Below are positions 8,692-17,939 of a DNA stretch of 30,000 bases, in pieces (positions within the stretch are counted from its first letter, which is position 1; each line of letters starts with the position of its first letter). The position numbers were made by a program, and so were the translations under genes. A model generated the notes under the pieces. It was not told where the DNA came from. It searched no databases and saw only the letters and a program-made list of their open reading frames with translations. Source of the DNA: Chrysomallon squamiferum (taxonomy: Eukaryota; Mollusca; Gastropoda; Neomphalida; Peltospiridae); assembly GCA_012295275.1 (NCBI GenBank), contig CM022672.1, forward strand, positions 5,248,943 through 5,278,942, in the 5' to 3' direction.

Positions 8692-10027
8692 AAATTTATG
8701 GAATACCTTTCATTTTTTTCGTTTCTTTTTGTTTAAACATGCTAACATTATTTATTTGAGTCTCTGTATTATTAATTTCAAAACACGTCCACATCATGGT
8801 TTTCTATACCAAACAAAAGAAAATTAAAAATCCAGTCAAAAATTAAAAAGATTAGCGCCTGCTTTTTCATATGCTTATGAAATCACGTACCAAAACTATA
8901 TTAAACATTTCATTTATATGAACATAATTTTGAAAAATTGTGAAAACAGGTTAATTTTGATTCGGTTTTTTTTTTTAATTCTTTTTTTTTTTTTCCTTCT
9001 AATTTTACAGTTTACAAAACATGATTTACAAAATATAAATACAAGGAACAAAAACAAAAAATACTCACAGCACGAATAACAAGTATTTACAAAAACACGT
9101 GGGGTATTTCACAACAGAGCTCCTTTTTTACCTGATTGATATATCTACATGGTTATATTAAATGTATATTTTTACAGATACATTTAAAAACCAGTTGATT
9201 AAACCAACTTTATATTAAAAACAAGAAAACTGAGACAAGGAATACACTTATTCAATGGCTTCTAGTACCTCAACAAAGAGACACCACTTTTTAATATGAT
9301 CGTCCCCTTGCAAATTTATTTGTGATATTATTTTTTCTATCATATAATAACTTTTTATCATGACTAGAAGACGAGGAATTGTAATGGTTTACATATATAT
9401 ATATCGTTTTGTTATTAAAATTAAATGATTAAATGATTAAATATTTTTTGTCCTGTTTGTAAACCAAATATTATCTTTCTATCGTTTATAACTGTACGGA
9501 ATCCAGTAACATCAAAAATCCAAGATTTAAATTTGTCACTTTGGAACATTTTACAAAAAGGTGCCTGATCGTTTACTAATGTTCTTTACAGAATGTGCAA
9601 AGTGCATCGTCTCGAATCCCTATCCTACAAAGAAAGCTGTTTTGATCATTTTATAATTTCTATAATTTCAGTTACAGTAATTAAACAGCCATAGTAAGTA
9701 ACTACAGAAAATTACAGAGTCCAGATAAATGTCATAAATTAACCGACTAAATTAATAATGTGATACGTTTTAAAAAGCAAACATATTTCATGGAAATAAT
9801 ATTATTACGTAAGCACGTGCTTATTTAAGGTTACATTTGTATTTATTTTTTGTTGGGTTTTGTGTTTTTGTGATATTTTTATTATTGTTGTTACTGTTTT
9901 ATAAATGTGTTTGTTTTTATGTTATAGGTCACCTTTTAATTTTGCGCACCGTTAAAAATTCCAAGTTTCATCTTATATTGTACACATATTGATTTTCTGT
10001 ACAACTGGATATCTATTTTTCCTTTTG
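8692..10027. other. AT-rich DNA, longest SSR-poor stretch
   Basis: About 1.3 kb without a long microsatellite. It holds a few homopolymers (8966-8994), a short (TA)n at 9390-9403 and a TAAATGAT direct repeat near 9422-9438. No open frame of note, no RNA gene and no element that I recognise. Confidence 0.5.
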
Positions 10028-10053
10028 TATTATTACTGTTATTATTATTACTG

Positions 10054-10112
<59 letters not shown>

Positions 10113-10138
10113 GCTGTTGTTATTATTAATTATAATAT
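10028..10138. repeat. (TTA)n microsatellite with GTT interruptions
   Basis: A long (TTA/ATT)n run (about 10054-10112) bounded on both sides by CTGTTG-type interruptions. Confidence 0.95.
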
Positions 10139-10164
10139 TGTCTCTACTGTTCTTTTTAATATGT

Positions 10165-10248
10165 TACTGCTACTACTATTAAATTACTACTTCTACCAAA
10201 TTACTACTTTTATTACAATAACTACTACTCTACTACTACTACTACTAT

Positions 10249-10300
<52 letters not shown>

Positions 10301-10306
10301 GCTACA
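10165..10306. repeat. (CTA)n microsatellite
   Basis: Degenerate CTA/TTA triplets leading into a nearly perfect (CTA)n (10237-10301). Confidence 0.95.
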
Positions 10307-10663
10307 GCATATAAAATAAAAATAACCATTCCCGTATTTACGACGTTCGTACGCTTTGTCAGATATCAGAAAAACAAAATCGTTTTACAAATTTGACTTC
10401 AAAGGGGAGCTGTAATGTTTTATATATGAATTCGCCACCATGAGAATACTTTTGTTTTTCAACCCATTTGATTAATATTGATATTCACGCGTTATTTTCT
10501 ACCAGTTTTATTCTATTTAAAAACACCATAGCACCACAGAGCTTTCCTTCCTCTTCAATTAGTAATAACAGTTTTTTTTTTAGAATTGTTTATATATTTA
10601 ATACAGTTTTGATTTAGACTGAGTTTATATAATATAAACTTATAAAATACATTCGATATATAT
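10307..10663. other. AT-rich DNA, nothing recognised
   Basis: Ordinary sequence with some CpG at its start. No gene supported. Confidence 0.45.
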
Positions 10664-10718
10664 ATCACTATTATTATTACTATTATAATTATAGTTATTA
10701 TTATTATTATTATTATTA

Positions 10719-10791
<73 letters not shown>

Positions 10792-10800
10792 AAGAATAGC
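10664..10800. repeat. (TTA)n and (TA)n compound microsatellite
   Basis: TTA/ATA triplets followed by long (TA)n runs split by single TATG units. Confidence 0.95.
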
Positions 10801-10815
10801 TATAAATCCGTTATA

Positions 10816-11050
10816 GTAGTAATAAATGTAGTAGTAGTAGTAGAAGAAGAAGTAGCATAAGAAGTAGTAGTAGTATCTGTTACATTAATAATGAAAGTAC
10901 TAGTAGTAATAGAAGTCGAAGTAGCCGAAGTGGTTGAAGTGGTAGACGTAGTAGTACTAGTAGTAGTGGTTTTATCAGGACTGCAAGTAGTAGTGATAGT
11001 AGTAATGTTGTTAGTAGTAGTGTAGTAGTAGCACTGCTAGAAGTAGTGTT
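10816..11050. repeat. Degenerate (AGT)n block
   Basis: About 235 bp of AGT triplets with many GAA, GTC, GTG and TAA variants. It looks like the oldest of the AGT tracts in the window. Confidence 0.85.
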
Positions 11051-11108
11051 GACAGTATAAGCAGCAGTAATTACTGTTATTGTGTTGTTAACAGGAAAAA
11101 CTATAATT

Positions 11109-11128
11109 TAAAAAAATATATTTTTTTA
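11109..11128. repeat. 20-bp perfect AT palindrome
   Basis: T, seven A, TATA, seven T, A: perfectly self-complementary. Possibly chance in AT-rich DNA. Confidence 0.6.
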
Positions 11129-11167
11129 TCAAATAACGGGTATTATAAAATGAACAAAACAAAGAGT

Positions 11168-11973
11168 TTACGGGATTCGATACCACCAACCTGTGTACGC
11201 CAGGCTGTGCAGAAGCCAGTGACAATGTGACGATAGTTTATTGTCTTGCATACAGCTATCAAAATAATTCATCAAGCGGTGAACATGCAGATCATTAAAT
11301 TCCCATGACTGTGACTTTATGAGAAAATTGTCAGCCAATAGCTTCGTAAATTGTAATTTTCCCGTGTAGCAATAAAGCATCACCCACCCATTCGCTTAAA
11401 CGCGCGTTCAGTTTAAAGAACGGCGTTTCAGTTAATGTCTGTTTGCGAACAATTATTAATCCATTATAGCGAGAAGAGATATGCAACGCGCAATCGTTTG
11501 TGTTTTGGGTTTTTTTTTGGCAAAAGAAGAAGAAGTGAAAAAAAAAAAAAAATAAAAGATTTCAATTGACGAAGATGATGTGAACGGTTTTTGTTGCATT
11601 CGTACATAAATTTGTTACCCAGTTCCGTACATAACGGAGGCTGGCTTCGTATAAATTAAGTTAGTGAAAAATAAACAATCTTTTCTTTCTGTCATTGTCG
11701 ACCCATCATCGCGGAGCTCTCCGGTTTTCACTCGGCTTCGTCGGAAATTGAACGTCCTCAGCGATCTGTTTTATTTGACCGCGATGCGAGGGTATTGCAC
11801 AATTTCGCGCCGTAAATGATGTTTTAGTGGCGAAAATGAAGGTAGTTTGTTGTTTTAATCACGTTAAAATGAAACCGGGTTTAAGTTACACAAGAGATAC
11901 AAACGTAATTTCATTTGCGAAAAAAACAGCATAAAGCGTTTCCTTATAGCCACGCAACAAGAGAACGCCCTGC

Positions 11974-11976
<3 letters not shown>
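11168..11976. other. Complex, CpG-bearing island 3
   Basis: About 800 bp of mixed-composition DNA with CpG clusters near 11395-11425 and 11700-11815. ATTGCACAAT at 11794-11803 resembles a C/EBP-type palindrome. A 71-codon minus frame (11168-11383) has ordinary composition but no family resemblance that I can see. Best read as a candidate regulatory or conserved segment. Confidence 0.35.

Positions 11977-12009
<33 letters not shown>
11977..12009. repeat. Poly-T, 33 bases
   Basis: An uninterrupted run of 33 T. It could be a minus-strand poly-A tail, but no AATAAA-type signal or element body precedes it on that strand. Confidence 0.95.
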
Positions 12010-12014
<5 letters not shown>

Positions 12015-12295
12015 CATGTGACCTTAATTCGAGTATCCGTCGACATTAACAAACTGCCGAGATTCACAGCGGAGACTTTTAAGATGTTATTTATTGTGAT
12101 TTTGTGCCAGTCGCTTTTGTTACAAACTAAACACAGCTAAAATAAATAAGGTTTTGTAAAACTCCTAGTAAAGACGATAGCAGAAATAAAATTTAATTTT
12201 TCCCGTTGTAAGATTTTATAGTTTCGCAAGGGCCAGCGTTTATAATATAACAAACCAAATTAAGTTTGTGTCAAGTTTCTTTCCGTATTCTTTTT
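12010..12295. other. Mixed AT-rich DNA, nothing recognised
   Basis: Ordinary sequence. No supported feature. Confidence 0.45.
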
Positions 12296-12340
12296 AAAAT
12301 TATTATTATTATTATTATTATTTTTTTTTTTTTTTTAATT
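12296..12340. repeat. (TTA)n then poly-T
   Basis: About eight ATT triplets followed by a run of T. Confidence 0.9.
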
Positions 12341-12990
12341 ATAAACAATGAAGTTAAATGTTATTATTAATGAAATAAAATTGTAATTATGACGTTAATT
12401 AAAACATCATTTCTAGCTGTTGTCTTTGTGTTGTTGCTGTTTTTGTTATTGTTATTGTTACTAATTTACTGATGGTTCTATTATTGTATTTTGCTGTTGT
12501 TGTTGGTTCTGTTGTACTGGATGGTATTAAGCATTACACTATAATTATGAAATAATATCTTATTATCTTACTCATTATTACTCTTTTCTTATAAGCTTTT
12601 ATAGACATTTTTTATAAGTTTTTTTTTTTATTTTTTATTATTATTTTTTTTTTTATGACATTAATTTTTTTTAAAAACATTGACAGTTTTGTTTTAATAT
12701 TTTATATATTAGTCTTTCAAAATACACCTTTCGGAAAAATTTCCAGTTTTACAATAATCGTAAATGAATTTGATTAAAAACTTGTTATAATATTCTTTCA
12801 TAATCTTTCATAAACAAGAACAGTTTATTTAATTTTCAAAAGTATATATGAGGAAAAAAAAAATGTTTATTAATTTTTTTTTTTTATTATAAACATGAAT
12901 GAAATCATTTAAGATTTTTGCTATATTCTCACATACTTATACTTCATGTGTTTATAAACAATTTAATAACAGTTTTGTTGACGATTTTAA
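12341..12990. other. AT-rich DNA, nothing recognised
   Basis: About 650 bp of T-rich DNA with degenerate TTG/TTA patches (12416-12510) and T runs (12610-12670). No gene supported. Confidence 0.5.
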
Positions 12991-13037
12991 AGGTTTATAA
13001 GATAATTTTAAATACATTTAAATTATCTTATAAACCT
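12991..13037. repeat. 47-bp near-perfect palindrome
   Basis: AGGTTTATAAGATAATTT (12991-13008) is the exact reverse complement of 13020-13037. Inside, AAA pairs with TTT after a one-base bulge at 13009, leaving almost no loop. This long snapback can form a cruciform in DNA. The loop is too short for a canonical pre-miRNA. Confidence 0.9.
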
Positions 13038-13205
13038 GTTTTAGTATTTGATTCCATGTTGTTACTGTACATATCATGAAATTATTGCAGATTTTACAAT
13101 TCTGTTCAATACATCCGACGATTTGGCGAGTAAAGTTAAAAATGACAAAATTTGTCATAAATATTTATTTCCTTTTTGGTGACATTAGGAAGAAAACTCT
13201 CTGCT

Positions 13206-13450
13206 GTTTAGCTTATAGTTTAGCAGCAAGGAATCTTTTATGTTTCTTTAGACAGGAATGGAAATTTCACCATCGTTCATATCCTGATACGAAAGAAGAA
13301 ACTCGATGGAGTTGCTATAACGTTTACCTCACGGTTTAGTAACAAGGGATATATATATATATATATATGAGTGTGTGTGCGTGTGCGTGTTTGTCTGTAC
13401 GTCTGTGTTTCTTTAAACAGAGAGTAACGAAGATTTCGTTCACTTTGATA
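13206..13450. repeat. Imperfect tandem duplication with microsatellite in copy 2
   Basis: Copy 1 (13206-13290) and copy 2 (13322-13450) share GTTTA...GTTTAG.A.CAAGG.AT, then TGTTTCTTTA.ACAG, then CGTTCA...TGATA, in the same order. In copy 1 six bases separate the first two blocks (13235-13240). In copy 2 the same gap holds a (TA)n and a degenerate (GT)n tract (13350-13405). An 87-codon plus frame covers copy 1 and is not recognised. Confidence 0.7.
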
Positions 13451-13574
13451 AAAAAAAAAAAAAAAAGATCGCTGATAAAAGGTTTGGAACGAGACAAAAC
13501 AGCAAACACACGGTCAGAACGACATAAACACTTATATTCGTTTTATCTGCACATAAACGTAGTCGCAGAAATAA
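13451..13574. other. Poly-A and mixed DNA
   Basis: A short poly-A run (13451-13466) followed by ordinary sequence. Confidence 0.4.
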
Positions 13575-14006
13575 ACTGTTAGCATGACAGACGACACTCG
13601 ATCACATCACACAAACACATCGCGTTGTCATCTCCAGTTTCTGTCACCGGGCTAACAGAACGTCCTAGGCGTCATCAACAAAGACTTAGAGAGACACACA
13701 GAAATATGAATATGGAAAATCCATTTTCAATTTCACACGGAAAATAATTATCCGGGTTCGCTTCCGAAATAACGACATCTTGTATGAAATTATTCTGAAC
13801 TTTTTCTTCAAGTTTTCACTATTAAGTCGCGTCCCTTGGGCTGCCATCGATAGCCGGTCCAATCGAAGCTAGCCGGAATACGGGCTCGGACCCATCACGT
13901 ATAATATTTCAAAGCAAAGGACGTACTAACAAGACCATTACGGAGGCGAGAAATCTATTTCGCTTCACCATCTGTGTCCGACTTCGGTTATCAGTTATCG
14001 GGATAA

Positions 14007-14019
14007 AGGTGAAAGGTCA
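14007..14019 (+). promoter_or_regulatory. DR1-like nuclear receptor motif
   Basis: AGGTGA-A-AGGTCA: two half-sites spaced by one base, the arrangement bound by RXR heterodimers, HNF4 and COUP-TF class receptors. It lies in a complex island, but a 13-bp motif can arise by chance. Confidence 0.3.
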
Positions 14020-14102
14020 AATTGATTTTCCAGACTGTGCCTGGGATCTTGCAGTCCTTCCATCTCTATGAACAGTTTTAATTCCCCCGTTTCATGCGCG
14101 AA

Positions 14103-14141
14103 AAAACGTTGGGAGGGGGTAGGGGGAGGGGGGAAAACGTT
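14103..14141 (+). other. G-quadruplex motif flanked by AAAACGTT repeats
   Basis: G3-A-G5-TA-G5-A-G6 at 14111-14133 meets the usual four-run G4 definition with loops of 1-2 bases. It is bounded exactly by AAAACGTT at 14103-14110 and 14134-14141; the AACGTT core is self-complementary, so the flanks could also pair. Confidence 0.85.
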
Positions 14142-14178
14142 CCTCCCGCCATTTTTGCCCAGCTAAAAAAAATTGTTC

Positions 14179-14213
14179 CTATTTTTTTTTTTTTTTTTCT
14201 TATTTTTGTTATG

Positions 14214-14251
<38 letters not shown>
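14179..14251. repeat. Poly-T and (TTA)n
   Basis: A run of about 18 T, a short spacer, then about twelve TTA triplets. It is followed by CACCCTCTTTACGTTTCAG ending at 14270, a good-looking 3' splice-site sequence. Confidence 0.9.
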
Positions 14252-14562
14252 CACCCTCTTTACGTTTCAGATTTTGGATCCGCTCCTGAAGTTTGTTTCC
14301 TTTATAAAAGAACACGTTCGTGATGATAACGATAAAAGGAATATTTTGTCATGTTTTAAATTTGAAAACCATGACGAAAAACGACAGTGTATCTCTTGAA
14401 AAAGAAAAGACATTCAAAGAATTTCTCAGAGAAATGCACACATAATTAACTCAGTGTCTTTTTTAACGTGAATGATATTTAAAAATTTAATTTAATAGCA
14501 AATGTAATAAGTTAGATATGCCTTAATTTTCTTGAAAATGTACTATTTTCATAGTTGGATCA
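14252..14562. other. Mixed DNA after splice-acceptor-like site
   Basis: After the CAG at 14268-14270 a plus frame runs 42 codons to a TGA at 14397-14399. The peptide (starting Ile-Leu-Asp-Pro-Leu-Leu) is not recognised. It may be a terminal exon or chance. The remainder is AT-rich. Confidence 0.2.
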
Positions 14563-14645
14563 TAAATAATAATAATAATAATAGTATTAATAATAACAAC
14601 AACAACAATAATAATAATAATAATAGTATTAATAATAATAATAGT

Positions 14646-14681
<36 letters not shown>
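14563..14681. repeat. (AAT)n with repeated AATAGTATTAATAAT module
   Basis: AAT triplets in which the module AATAGTATTAATAAT occurs three times (about 14580, 14623, 14640), plus a short CAA run. The module spread shows duplication of segments, not only slippage. Confidence 0.9.
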
Positions 14682-14682
<1 letters not shown>

Positions 14683-14751
14683 TAACAACAGAAAATAGAA
14701 AATGATACAATAATAGCAATAATAAATAAATAAATATAATTATATTATATT

Positions 14752-14752
<1 letters not shown>

Positions 14753-14789
<37 letters not shown>
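14753..14789. repeat. (TA)n microsatellite
   Basis: About 18 perfect TA units, followed downstream by three ATAATTAC units (14806-14828). Confidence 0.95.
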
Positions 14790-14795
<6 letters not shown>

Positions 14796-14829
14796 ATATC
14801 CAAATCATAATTACATAATTACATAATTA

Positions 14830-15240
14830 AAAATAAATAATAAATAATAAAAACAAATAAAACAAAGACAAACAAAGAAACAAAACAGAACACAAAGAAA
14901 CCAAATAAACTAATAATTACTTAAATACAAAACTAACTAACAGCACGGACTGGAGAGACTAGCGCGCCTGTGTTGTAGACAAATCCGTGACAAACGAAAC
15001 ACGAGACACACGCAAAACAAAATATTCCCATGGCCTGTGTCCACTGGTCAGCACAAAAAACACGATTTTATTGTTTTAGTGGATACGTTTATGTGGAAAC
15101 AGCTCACTTTTATTTGTAACACGCTGGTAAATCCAGGCTTATTTGTTCATCAGTTTGTCAGCGGATGGCATCTCCAGTCATTTTTTCATTCTTTTTTGTT
15201 TTTCTTTATATTTTTTTTTTTTTTACTTGGACATCTGAGT
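14830..15240. other. Mixed DNA, nothing recognised
   Basis: A-rich AAAC/AAAT DNA to 14940, then ordinary sequence with a few CpGs. A 78-codon plus frame (15037-15273) has an unremarkable first half and a Phe-rich end from a T tract; not supported as a gene. Confidence 0.4.
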
Positions 15241-15625
15241 TTTATTCCCACGGAGCACAAGTTTTATTGTTAAATGTATTTTGTTAGTTTATTTCCCCAC
15301 ATATTGCGGAGTTTTTTATATATATAAATATATTATTGTTATTGTTCGGGTGTTTTTGTAGTTTTTTTTGGGGGGGATTGGGTTTGTTTTTTTGTTTTGT
15401 TTTTATTTTTGTTCCCACATATTGTGTTCTCTTTACTAAAATTTATTTGTATTTTTATTCCCATAAATTGCGTTTTGTTATTTTAATTCGTATATATATA
15501 TATACTGTTTTGTTATTTTAAAAGTATTTTATATTTTTATACCCTTTATATATTGTGTTTTTAAATTTTTATTCCTATACACTGCGTGTTGTTATTTTTT
15601 GTTATTTTTATTCCTGTACATAGAG
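15241..15625. repeat. Degenerate interspersed motif, TTTATTCCCACATATTGCG type
   Basis: Variants of a TTTATTCCCA(T/C)A.ATTGCG motif recur near 15241, 15291, 15410, 15455, 15533, 15568 and 15607, separated by T-rich filler of 34-118 bp, often with TTGTTATTTT beside them. This looks like an old tandem repeat that has diverged and been broken up. Confidence 0.55.
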
Positions 15626-16010
15626 AGATTAAGATATAAATATAGGTATAAATGTAATAAATTACTTGAAAATATTATAGTTTTTGATTTCTAGGTTTTC
15701 TAGTGAAAGTAAAATATTATAAATATGAATAAACATTATATATTTGCGTATATCTGTGCGTGTGTGTGTGTTTATAAGTGTATAATTCAGTGTTCGTGTG
15801 TACGTATAGTATGTACATCAAGCGGTACAGTAAAATATAATGCATAAATCACAATACTTTGAATATAAATGAATAATCACCTTTATATAAAAGGAAAGAA
15901 AAATTAACAAAACAGTACAACACGCTGTAAAAAAATAAGAAATATGAATCACGTATTATTCATTTACATATATGCACATATAGATTCATACTTTTATACT
16001 TTCATACCTC
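15626..16010. other. AT-rich DNA, nothing recognised
   Basis: AT-rich sequence with a short GT run (15760-15771) and graded CATA-like decay near the right end. Confidence 0.45.
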
Positions 16011-16085
16011 TATACCTACATACATACATACATTCATATATACATACTTACATACATACACACATACACACATACACACACACAT
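16011..16085. repeat. (CATA)n-(CA)n tract
   Basis: CATA units grading into CACA/CATACACA units. Confidence 0.9.
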
Positions 16086-16099
16086 AATTACATCTGGAG

Positions 16100-16353
16100 T
16101 ATTACTCTAATAATTACAGTCATTTCTGTCATCTCTTGTTTCCACGTAACACAAACTTCGCCATCCTCAAGCGACGAAAACGAAATGACAAATTAACTGA
16201 AATATGGCCTGATTTACGTTAATTAATCTTTTGTCGTGTTATTTGTATGGCGTACTAGATGAACATCAATAAGTAATAAAGATTTCTCCGCGAGGAAAAT
16301 ACCCGTAACGTCAGGGTCCGGTACCGTCCATTCATACCCGGAGTCTCTGCGGA

Positions 16354-16356
<3 letters not shown>
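16100..16356. other. Mixed, CpG-bearing segment
   Basis: Ordinary-complexity DNA whose right half (16280-16356) is CpG-bearing. On the minus strand it lies directly 3' of the A33 run, so it could be sequence flanking, or belonging to, a retrotransposed element. Confidence 0.3.
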
Positions 16357-16389
<33 letters not shown>

Positions 16390-16465
16390 CTGTGATGGGC
16401 AAAACGCTTCGTCCCAATGGCGTGCGTAGCCACACAACGGTAAAAAAAAAAAAAAAAAAAAAAAA
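16357..16465. repeat. T33 - 52-bp core - A24 structure
   Basis: Thirty-three T (16357-16389), a 52-bp CpG-bearing core containing AATGGCGTGCGTAGCCACAC, then 24 A (16442-16465). The two homopolymers are complementary and could pair around the core. The core motif resembles terminal sequence of interspersed repeats, but I cannot assign a family. Two opposed poly-A tails, or a poly-A-tailed element inserted next to another, are possible origins. Confidence 0.8.
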
Positions 16466-16636
16466 GATAAAAAACAAAACAAAAAGGGATTGGACGAGCA
16501 TATAGATATCCCGGTTTGTTTTTACTATTGAATAGAGATCGAGTTTAGTCTTATAGTTAATCATAATGTTAGACTTAGTCTTTTGTTTGTGTTGTTTGTT
16601 ATTTTTATGTGTGGAGGTGAAGAGGAGTGTTTGTAG

Positions 16637-16638
<2 letters not shown>
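16466..16638. other. Mixed DNA, nothing recognised
   Basis: Short unremarkable spacer. Confidence 0.4.

Positions 16639-16676
<38 letters not shown>
16639..16676. repeat. (GT)n-(GC)3 tract
   Basis: About 16 GT units ending in GCGCGC, an alternating purine-pyrimidine run suited to Z-DNA. Confidence 0.95.
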
Positions 16677-16678
<2 letters not shown>

Positions 16679-16689
16679 AGGTTTACATC

Positions 16690-16800
16690 TATGTATTTAT
16701 ACTTGTACAGGTGGGTGGTAGGGTGTGCATGTATGTATTGTATTGATGTATGTGTGGGTATGTGTTTATATGTATAGGTGTGTATAAATTATATATGTAC
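16690..16800. repeat. Degenerate GTAT/GT-rich tract
   Basis: Eroded TATG/TGTG units. The minus-strand frame over it reads His/Tyr/Thr-rich peptide and is not a gene. Confidence 0.6.
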
Positions 16801-16939
16801 AATATACTAGGGATGGTAATGATTATATTTTTATGTTGTTTTGTTATTTTTTTTCTCTCTCTCTCAGGGGGAAAATCATGTTCAATAATTATTTCTGAGA
16901 GCACAGTTTTGATCAGCTGCTGATGTAAAAATTATTAGT

Positions 16940-17035
16940 TTTAAAACAACGATAACAACAGCAATAAAAACAAAACAACAACAAAAAAACAAAAACAATA
17001 AACAAAACAAAAAACCAACAATAAAGAAACAAAAA
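16940..17035. repeat. A-rich AAC/AAAAC tract
   Basis: About 95 bp of AACA and AAAAC units with almost no other bases. Confidence 0.8.
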
Positions 17036-17079
17036 TATTTCACAATACTTACAAATGTATATAATTTTTTTCATCATAC

Positions 17080-17204
17080 AAACACACACACGTACATACA
17101 CACGCACACAAACACACTAATATTTCACAGATATAAACACACACTCACGCACACACACACACACACACGCCAAACACGCAAACATACTAATATTTCACAG
17201 ACAC
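17080..17204. repeat. (CA)n tract with 70-bp duplication
   Basis: CA-rich DNA in which ACTAATATTTCACAGA recurs at 17116 and 17186, exactly 70 bp apart, with CA repeats between. The repeat grew by duplication of a larger segment as well as by slippage. Confidence 0.8.
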
Positions 17205-17455
17205 ATTTTACATCCTGAATAAAATAACATCATTTTAAAGATTAGTTATTAAATATGATTCATTATTACTGTTCTTTATCATCCGTTTACAAAGAAAATA
17301 TTCCTAATTTTACATAACATGTAATAAACACCACAAAAATTAAATTGCATACATCATTTGAAATACTAAAGTACAAAACAAAAAACCGTAGGAATTTTGT
17401 TTATTATAAAAACTGAAATTATTATTTTAACTGAATTTGCATCACATGTTTTACA
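17205..17455. other. AT-rich DNA, nothing recognised
   Basis: Ordinary AT-rich spacer. Confidence 0.45.
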
Positions 17456-17592
17456 TTATGTTATATTAATAACTTTATATTATATTGTATTATATTGTAT
17501 TGTATTATATTATATTATATAGTATTATCTTATATTATATTGTATTGTATTATATTATATTATATTATATCATATTATATTATATTATACTA
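17456..17592. repeat. (ATATT)n pentanucleotide repeat
   Basis: About 27 five-base units (TATAT with TGTAT, TCTTA and AGTAT variants). The plus frame gives Tyr-Ile-Val-Leu peptide only because the unit lacks stops in that frame. Confidence 0.9.
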
Positions 17593-17654
17593 GTTTATAT
17601 TTTATTGTTATTATTATATGATGTTGCTAGTATTATTATTTCTGTTACTTTACA

Positions 17655-17782
17655 TAATACTAATACTACTAATACTACTACTACTAATAATAGTAGTAGT
17701 AGTAGCATTAGTAGTAGTAATTGTAGTAGTAGTAATTGTAGTAGTAGTGGTAGTAGTAGTAGTAGCAGCAGCAGCAGTAGTA
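17655..17782. repeat. (ACT)n facing (AGT)n, hairpin-forming
   Basis: ACT triplets (17655-17686) are followed after ATAA by AGT triplets (17691 on), so the tract is its own inverted repeat. CTAATACTACTACTACTA (17669-17686) pairs with TAGTAGTAGTAGTA...TTAG (17691-17711) with one 3-base bulge. The AGT run then continues with GGT, ATT and AGC variants. Confidence 0.85.
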
Positions 17783-17797
17783 TATATATATATATAT

Positions 17798-17870
<73 letters not shown>

Positions 17871-17904
17871 TGAGTGTGTGTTTATATATATATTTATATA
17901 TATA
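17780..17904. repeat. (TA)n-(GT)n-(TA)n compound microsatellite
   Basis: Nine TA units, a perfect GT run of about 33 units (17803-17869), a GAGTGAGT patch, then TATA/TTTATA. Open frames on both strands over this and the neighbouring tracts (163 and 145 codons) are Ser/Val/Cys or Thr/His/Leu repeat translations. Confidence 0.95.
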
Positions 17905-17939
17905 AGAAACCAAAAACAAAAAGAAAACAAAAACAACAG

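Larger units (their letters stand above)
13575..14165. other. Complex, CpG-bearing island 4
   Basis: About 590 bp of high-complexity DNA with no long open frame, many CpGs, an imperfect direct repeat (ATCGATAGCCGG at 13846 and ATCGAAGCTAGCCGG at 13862), a DR1-like nuclear-receptor site (14007-14019) and a G4 motif (14111-14133). The lack of coding potential with such composition makes it the best conserved noncoding element candidate in the window. Confidence 0.4.

Noticed and set aside
12991-13037. The palindrome as a pre-miRNA
   Set aside because: The terminal loop is only a few bases and the stem about 21 bp, unlike animal precursors with longer stems and larger loops.
16255-16678. 151-codon minus frame spanning the T33/A24 structure
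   Set aside because: It contains long Lys and Phe runs from the homopolymers and Thr-His repeats from GT; the non-repeat parts are too short to support a gene.
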